64,000 nt of DNA, from the NCBI GenBank assembly GCA_034435455.1, contig DAOTXL010000092.1, positions 55,180-119,179 of the forward strand, given 5' to 3'. The notes under the pieces were generated by a model. That model had not been told where the DNA came from. It searched no databases and saw only the letters and a program-made list of their open reading frames with translations. The position numbers were made by a program, and so were the translations under genes. This DNA comes from DAOTXL01 sp034435455. Lineage in GTDB: Bacteria > Chloroflexota > Anaerolineae > JAAYZQ01. Every line of letters begins with the position of its first letter. Positions within the stretch are counted from its first letter, which is position 1. Shown one piece after another: positions 60,004 through 64,000 of this stretch.

Positions 60004-60663
60004 ATGAACGGGCCAGGTAACCCCCAGCCGGCCGTCTCGTTTGCGGGAATCCTGCCGGGACTGATGCTGCTCATCGGCCTGGAGGCGGCCTACTGGTTCG
60101 GCGGGCCGGCGGTGCGGCGCTGGCTGACAGGGACCTGGTCCCTGTGGCTGGCGGCCCTGCTGGCGATCTCCCTCGCCTACCTGGTGGTAGCGCGGCAGCC
60201 ACCCTCGGCGTTGGGCTATCGGCGGGAGCGAGCCTTCTGGCTCTGGATGCGAGGCGTGGCCGCCGGGACCCTGTGGCGCGCCTTTAGCATGGTGACCCAT
60301 TACTACGGCTGGTGGGAGTTCCTGCCCGGTCCGGCATTGGGCATCTCCTGGACCGGGTTGGTCGGGGCCCTGCTCCTGATCCCGCTCCTGGAAGAGACCT
60401 TTTTCCGCGGCTATCTACAGTCGGGCCTGGAGGCCCGCCTTGGCCCGGCGGCGGCGATCCTGATCCAGGCGTTGCTTTTTGCGCTGCACCCCGCCCACGC
60501 CGCCCAGGGGTGGCGTGCTTTCCCCTCGATCTGGTTGTACGGGCTGCTGGCAGGGGGGTTGTACTGGCAGACGCGCTCCATCTGGATCCTGTACGGAGCC
60601 CACGGCATGGCCAACCTGTTGCCCCAGATCATCGATCAGGCCGGCCGGTGGCTGTACGGCTGA
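60004..60663 (+). CDS. CPBP family intramembrane metalloprotease
   Basis: This 219-residue membrane protein has the CPBP/Abi signature EETFFRGYL (the EExxxR motif), then FALHPAHAA with the conserved His, and GAHGMANL with a further His. About six hydrophobic segments are visible. CPBP proteases include CAAX-type prenyl proteases and bacterial self-immunity proteins. The start ATG 60004 is downstream of the terminator; no strong ribosome-binding site is seen. No bacteriocin or prenylated partner is nearby. Confidence 0.85.
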   Translation: MNGPGNPQPAVSFAGILPGLMLLIGLEAAYWFGGPAVRRWLTGTWSLWLAALLAISLAYLVVARQPPSALGYRRERAFWLWMRGVAAGTLWRAFSMVTHYYGWWEFLPGPALGISWTGLVGALLLIPLLEETFFRGYLQSGLEARLGPAAAILIQALLFALHPAHAAQGWRAFPSIWLYGLLAGGLYWQTRSIWILYGAHGMANLLPQIIDQAGRWLYG

Positions 60664-60709
60664 GGCCGGGGGCGGTGAAAAGGCAGGTGGGATCGGCGCG
60701 GTCGCCAGG

Positions 60710-60738
60710 TTGACAGGGGAAAGCGCCTGTGCTATCCT
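60710..60738 (+). promoter_or_regulatory. Promoter of the Mo-hydroxylase subunit genes
   Basis: TTGACA (60710-60715) and TATCCT (60733-60738) are 17 bp apart, about 35 bp before the GTG at 60774. Confidence 0.65.
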
Positions 60739-60773
60739 GAAGCGGCAATCCGGCAAGACCAGAGAGGTAAACC

Positions 60774-61649
60774 GTGTGGCAAGCATACGAAATTCCAACC
60801 TCCGTGGAAGAAGCATTGGACATTCTGGCCCGGTATGAGGGCCGGGCGCGGCTGATCGCCGGTGGCACCGACCTGATCCTCGAGCTGCAGGAGGGGAAGC
60901 GCACCGTCGAGTGCCTGGTGGATGTGACCCGCATCCCCGGCCTGGACCGCATCGAGCAGGAGGGGGAGTGGATCCTCCTCGGCTCCAACGTGACCTTTCG
61001 GCAGATCAAGGAGTCGCCCTTGCTGCGAGAACGAGCCCGGGTGCTGGCCGAGGCGGCGGCGACGGTGGGAGCCCTTCAGATCCAGACGGTGGCGACGCTG
61101 GCCGGCAACGTGGCCAACGCCATGCCGGCCGCCGACGGCAGCGTGGCCCTGATCGCCCTGGACGCCGAGGCCCAGGTGGTGGACCGGGAGGGGCGGAGCT
61201 GGCGACCCGTGGGTGAGCTGTTCACCGGGCCGGGCCGGTCGGCGGTGGACCCGACACGGCAGATGATCGCAGCCTTCCGCTTCCGGGCATTGGGTCCGGG
61301 TCAGGGCTCGGCGTGGGAGCGGATCGGGCGGCGGCGGGCGCTGGTGTTGCCCATCCTCAACTGTGGCGTGAGCCTCGCTCTGGAGGGCGAGCGCCTGGCC
61401 TGGGCGCGCATCGGGCTGGGGCCGGTCGCCCCGGTGCCCTTCCGGACCAGGCAGGCCGAGGCGTTCCTGGCCGGCCGCCCGGCCGACGAGGACACCTTTG
61501 CCCAGGCGGCCGAGATCGCCGCTGCCGAAGCTCAACCCCGCACCAGCCTGCTCCGCGCCTCCAGGGAGTACCGCGTGGAGGTGCTCAAGGTGTTGGTACG
61601 GCGCGGTCTGACCAGGGCGGTAGCCCAGGCCCAGGAGCAACAGGAGTAA
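60774..61649 (+). CDS. FAD-binding (medium) subunit of a molybdenum hydroxylase
   Basis: This 291-residue protein starts at GTG 60774 with AGAGAGG upstream. It has the FAD-binding PCMH fold: ARLIAGGTDLILELQ, VALIALDAEAQVVD and the signature ATVGALQIQTVATLAGNVAN. The C-terminal CO-dehydrogenase flavoprotein domain (about 175-285) is complete. Such subunits pass electrons from the 2Fe-2S subunit in CoxLMS/xanthine dehydrogenase-type enzymes. The 2Fe-2S gene follows 3 bp later, but no molybdopterin-binding large subunit is encoded in this window. Confidence 0.9.
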   Translation: MWQAYEIPTSVEEALDILARYEGRARLIAGGTDLILELQEGKRTVECLVDVTRIPGLDRIEQEGEWILLGSNVTFRQIKESPLLRERARVLAEAAATVGALQIQTVATLAGNVANAMPAADGSVALIALDAEAQVVDREGRSWRPVGELFTGPGRSAVDPTRQMIAAFRFRALGPGQGSAWERIGRRRALVLPILNCGVSLALEGERLAWARIGLGPVAPVPFRTRQAEAFLAGRPADEDTFAQAAEIAAAEAQPRTSLLRASREYRVEVLKVLVRRGLTRAVAQAQEQQE

Positions 61650-61652
61650 CCG

Positions 61653-62126
61653 ATGGAACCCAAGACCTATCCCCTCACGATGACCGTCAATGGGCGCTCG
61701 ATCACGGTTGAGGTAGGGGCCGACGAGCTGCTGGTGGATGTGCTGCGCGAGCGCCTGGGGCTGATCGGCACCAAGATCGGCTGCAATGAAGGTGAATGCG
61801 GAGCCTGTACGGTGATCCTGGACGGCCAGGCGGTGCTGTCGTGCCTGTTGCCGGCGCTGCGCGCCCAGGGACGGCAGGTTGTCACCATTGAAGGTCTGAG
61901 CGAAGGCGAGCGCCTGCACCCCCTGCAGGAGGCGTTCATTGAGCACGGGGCGGTGCAATGTGGCTACTGCATCCCCGGCTTTATCCTGTCGGCCAAGGCG
62001 CTGCTGGATGTCAACCCTCACCCCAGCCGGGACGAGATCAAGGAGGCCATTGCCGGCAACCTGTGCCGCTGCACAGGGTATGTCAAGATCATCGAGGCGA
62101 TCGAGGCGGTGGCCAGGGGCGAATAG
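61653..62126 (+). CDS. 2Fe-2S (small) subunit of a molybdenum hydroxylase
   Basis: This 157-residue protein has both iron-sulfur motifs of the family: plant-ferredoxin type CNEGECGACTVILDG (about 46-60), with the fourth ligand in SCLLPA, and the helical-domain motif GYCIPGF with CRCTGY near the C-terminus. It links the Mo centre and the FAD subunit. The family's usual third subunit (CoxL/XdhA type) does not follow; an aminotransferase gene comes next after 34 bp. Confidence 0.93.
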   Translation: MEPKTYPLTMTVNGRSITVEVGADELLVDVLRERLGLIGTKIGCNEGECGACTVILDGQAVLSCLLPALRAQGRQVVTIEGLSEGERLHPLQEAFIEHGAVQCGYCIPGFILSAKALLDVNPHPSRDEIKEAIAGNLCRCTGYVKIIEAIEAVARGE

Positions 62127-62160
62127 CAGACGGCGAACTGCCCGAAAAGGGGGGGACGGG

Positions 62161-63396
62161 ATGGAAGAGGAAAGATATGACCCCCTGGCTTCGGTACAGG
62201 CCGCCGGGCCGCCGGGCACGATCTCTTTCATCTATGGCCTGCCCGATCCGGCCACCTTCCCGGCAGGGGAACTGCGGCGGGCAGCCGACCGGGTGCTGCG
62301 CGGGCGGCCGGAGCTGGCCCTGCAATATGGCCCGGAGCAGGGCTACGGCCCGCTGATCGACTACCTGGGCGAGAAACTGGCCCGCGACGAGGGCCTCCAC
62401 GTGGCGCGCCCGCAGATCATGCTTACCGGCGGGTCGGCGCAGGCGCTGGACCATCTATGCACCCTGTTCACCCGGCCCGGCGACCTGGTGCTGGTCGAAG
62501 CGCCAACCTATCACGAGACGTTGCAGCTCTTCCGCGACCACGGCCTGCGCCCGTTGCAAATCGCCACCGATGAGGGCGGCCCGGTGGTAGAGGCCCTGGC
62601 CGGGCGCCTGGCCGACCTGGACCGGCGCGGCGAGTGCGCCCGCCTGTTGTACGTGATCCCCAACTTTCAGAACCCCAGCGGCATCACCCTGGCTGCCGAC
62701 CGACGTCCGGCCGTGTTGGAGCTGGCAGCACGGTATAACCTGTTGGTGGTCGAGGATGACGTGTACCGCGACCTGGCCTACGAGGGGCAGGTGCCCCCTT
62801 CCCTCTTTGCCCTCGATGGCGGGCGGCGGGTGCTGCGCATCGGCAGCTTTTCCAAAATCCTGGCCCCCGGCTTGCGGCTGGGCTGGCTGTTGGGGCCGCC
62901 GGGGTGGATCGAGCGATTCATCACCAGCGGGCTGCGCTGTATGGGCGGCGGGGCCAACCCGCTGGTGGCCAATATCCTGGCCGAGTATTGTCGGGAGGGG
63001 CTGCTGGAGCCGCACATCGAGCGCCTGCGCCGGGTGTACCGGGAGCGGCGCGACGTGGCCCTGGCCGCCCTGGCGGCGCACATGCCCGGCGGTGTGGGCT
63101 GGACCCGGCCGGGGGGCGGCTTTTTCATCTGGCTGACCCTGCCCGAACCGCTGCGGGCTGTCGAGGTGGCGGAGCGGGCCAGAGACCAGAAGCTGCTCAT
63201 CCCGGTGGGCGATCCCTTCTTTGCCGAACAACCTACCGGCCAGCATCTGCGCCTGGCCTTCAGCTTTGTGCCGCCGGACAAGATCCGGGCCGGGGTGGAG
63301 GTGCTGGGCCGGGTCCTGAGTGCTGAGGTGAGTCGGGCGATGGGAGCGGAGCCTGCAGGCGGAAAAAGGCCGGCTGAAGCCTCGACTCCAGCCTGA
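62161..63396 (+). CDS. PLP-dependent aminotransferase (class I, 2-aminoadipate/LysN-like)
   Basis: This 411-residue class I/II aminotransferase starts at ATG 62161. Motifs include YGLPDPATFPAGELRRAADR, QYGPEQGYGPLIDYLGEKLA, TGGSAQALDHL, VIPNFQNPSGITL (cofactor Asn), VVEDDVYRDLAY (Asp) and the PLP-lysine segment RIGSFSKILAPGLRLGW. This is the 2-aminoadipate/alpha-aminotransferase group related to MocR regulators but without a DNA-binding domain. The substrate is probably an aromatic or branched amino acid. The final ~20 residues are low-complexity. Confidence 0.9.
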   Translation: MEEERYDPLASVQAAGPPGTISFIYGLPDPATFPAGELRRAADRVLRGRPELALQYGPEQGYGPLIDYLGEKLARDEGLHVARPQIMLTGGSAQALDHLCTLFTRPGDLVLVEAPTYHETLQLFRDHGLRPLQIATDEGGPVVEALAGRLADLDRRGECARLLYVIPNFQNPSGITLAADRRPAVLELAARYNLLVVEDDVYRDLAYEGQVPPSLFALDGGRRVLRIGSFSKILAPGLRLGWLLGPPGWIERFITSGLRCMGGGANPLVANILAEYCREGLLEPHIERLRRVYRERRDVALAALAAHMPGGVGWTRPGGGFFIWLTLPEPLRAVEVAERARDQKLLIPVGDPFFAEQPTGQHLRLAFSFVPPDKIRAGVEVLGRVLSAEVSRAMGAEPAGGKRPAEASTPA

Positions 63397-64000
63397 TCTC
63401 CGCTGTCTCCCCGGCGTTCTCTGCGGTGCATCTGAGGCGCGATAAACGAATATAGTCCCATCGTAACTACTACCGGGGCATCCTTTTACAAACCACAAAG
63501 GAGGGATGGTTCAATTCTCCGGGGATATAGGTTGACACTTTTTACAGGCGGTAGCTACTCAGGCCGATTAAAATCGCCCTCTTCAGGTGCTTCGCGCCGG
63601 TTGGGGCGATCCGCCGGATCGCCCCTCTGCCGACACCGTCCGGTAGTGCAACAATGGGCAGGTCGGCGCAGGCGGACGGCCAGCAGGGGCGCGGCGGCGC
63701 TGCGCCTGTACCCGGATCGCCAAAGGCATTGCCTTCGGCTACCCGGTGCGATTTCCAATCGCCCGCGCCTTAAGTTGACGCCTATGGGGGTTGGGGGATG
63801 GAGTGAGGTCCACCCTTACCACCATTTATGTTAATTTAACATTGTCGAGGTAGTTACGTTCCATCTGATCCTGTATTTCGCACCTTACCAACAGCAAATC
63901 TGAAGGCTGAACAAGCTGAACAGCAAATATAGCGGCCACGTCCATTTGCTGGTACAATAGGGGTATCCATACCTAAACCAGCAAGAAGGGAGCGACCGCT
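63397..64000. other. Intergenic stretch without a convincing gene
   Basis: I see no gene in these 604 bp. There are several palindromes (63603-63625; GCGATT/AATCGC around 63749-63765; ATGTTAA/TTAACAT around 63826-63842) and a compositional switch: GC-rich up to about 63800, AT-rich after. The last bases (AAGAAGGGAGCG) look like a ribosome-binding site, and TACAAT near 63953 could be a -10 box, so a plus-strand gene probably begins just outside the window. Confidence 0.6.
63603..63625. repeat. 10-bp perfect hairpin
   Basis: GGGGCGATCC (63603-63612) and GGATCGCCCC (63616-63625) pair around a GCC loop. It lies about 200 bp after the aminotransferase gene and has no T-run. Confidence 0.7.

Noticed and set aside
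62455..63498. 347-codon minus-strand ORF
   Set aside because: Antisense to a clear aminotransferase with all PLP motifs.
63532..63834. Small plus ORF (100 codons) and opposing minus ORF in the terminal intergenic region
   Set aside because: Arg/Ser/Gly-rich translations without motifs, spanning palindromes; no ribosome-binding site.
1..64000. CRISPR arrays, tRNA/rRNA genes, intact transposons or prophage
   Set aside because: No repeat-spacer pattern, tRNA-like cloverleaf with conserved arms, rRNA sequence, transposase motif or phage structural gene was recognised by eye.

Overview
The window reads as one contiguous piece of a GC-rich bacterial chromosome, most likely from Chloroflexota (Anaerolineae-like). 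This rests on composition, frequent GTG/TTG starts and family content: a giant GAF-repeat kinase, DUF4388 and V4R proteins, a DUF3048 lipoprotein, a ligase-TPR fusion and an SPFH-HTH fusion. No rRNA, tRNA, CRISPR array, intact insertion sequence or phage was recognised.

Region 1 (1-14220, minus strand) is one long apparent operon behind a consensus-like promoter (TTGACT-17-TATAAT). In transcription order it holds a DUF4388 protein, an MglA-like small GTPase, an alpha/beta hydrolase, a V4R sensor domain protein, a beta-helix acyl/nucleotidyl-transferase-like protein, a homolog of cyanobacterial acyl-ACP reductase with its catalytic Cys kept, a response regulator with a degenerate GGDEF domain, and a membrane sensor kinase with 13 GAF domains and a PAS domain that runs off the left edge. 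Joining fatty-acyl reduction to a GTPase and two-component signalling is the best candidate here for an undescribed system.

Region 2 (14278-17149) has a DUF3048 lipoprotein, a YjbQ protein and poorly recognised ORFs.

Region 3 (17185-47081) is a large surface-glycan locus. It starts with four enzymes of the UDP-ManNAc3NAcA route (WbpB/D/E/I types). A visibly more AT-rich island follows, encoding pseudaminic acid synthesis (PseB, PseC, a PseG-PseH fusion, PseI, two CMP-sugar synthetases, an SDR and a Gfo/Idh oxidoreductase). Then come a flippase, several glycosyltransferases, a second UDP-GlcNAc 2-epimerase, a sugar epimerase, an unusual O-antigen ligase-TPR-cyclophilin fusion, a WecA-type initiating transferase and a VTT membrane protein. 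Two nucleotidyltransferase/HEPN pairs sit inside the locus. Small gene remnants (retropepsin-like, HisH-like, GT4) mark past rearrangement.

Region 4 (47078-50406, minus strand) holds an MBL-fold hydrolase, a tryptophanase, a Uma2 remnant and RsgA. It is separated from region 3 by a perfect 12-bp hairpin.

Region 5 (50520-57700, plus) is a PadR-led unit with an exosortase carrying an EpsI-like C-terminal domain, and a large VIT/VWA-like membrane protein that itself ends in a PEP-CTERM-like tail. Two further membrane proteins follow and a strong terminator closes the unit.

Region 6 (57722-63396, plus) has a YccF/coiled-coil/SPFH-HTH cluster, a CPBP protease, FAD and 2Fe-2S subunits of a molybdenum hydroxylase without the Mo subunit, and a PLP aminotransferase. 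The last 600 bp hold no convincing gene but contain palindromes.
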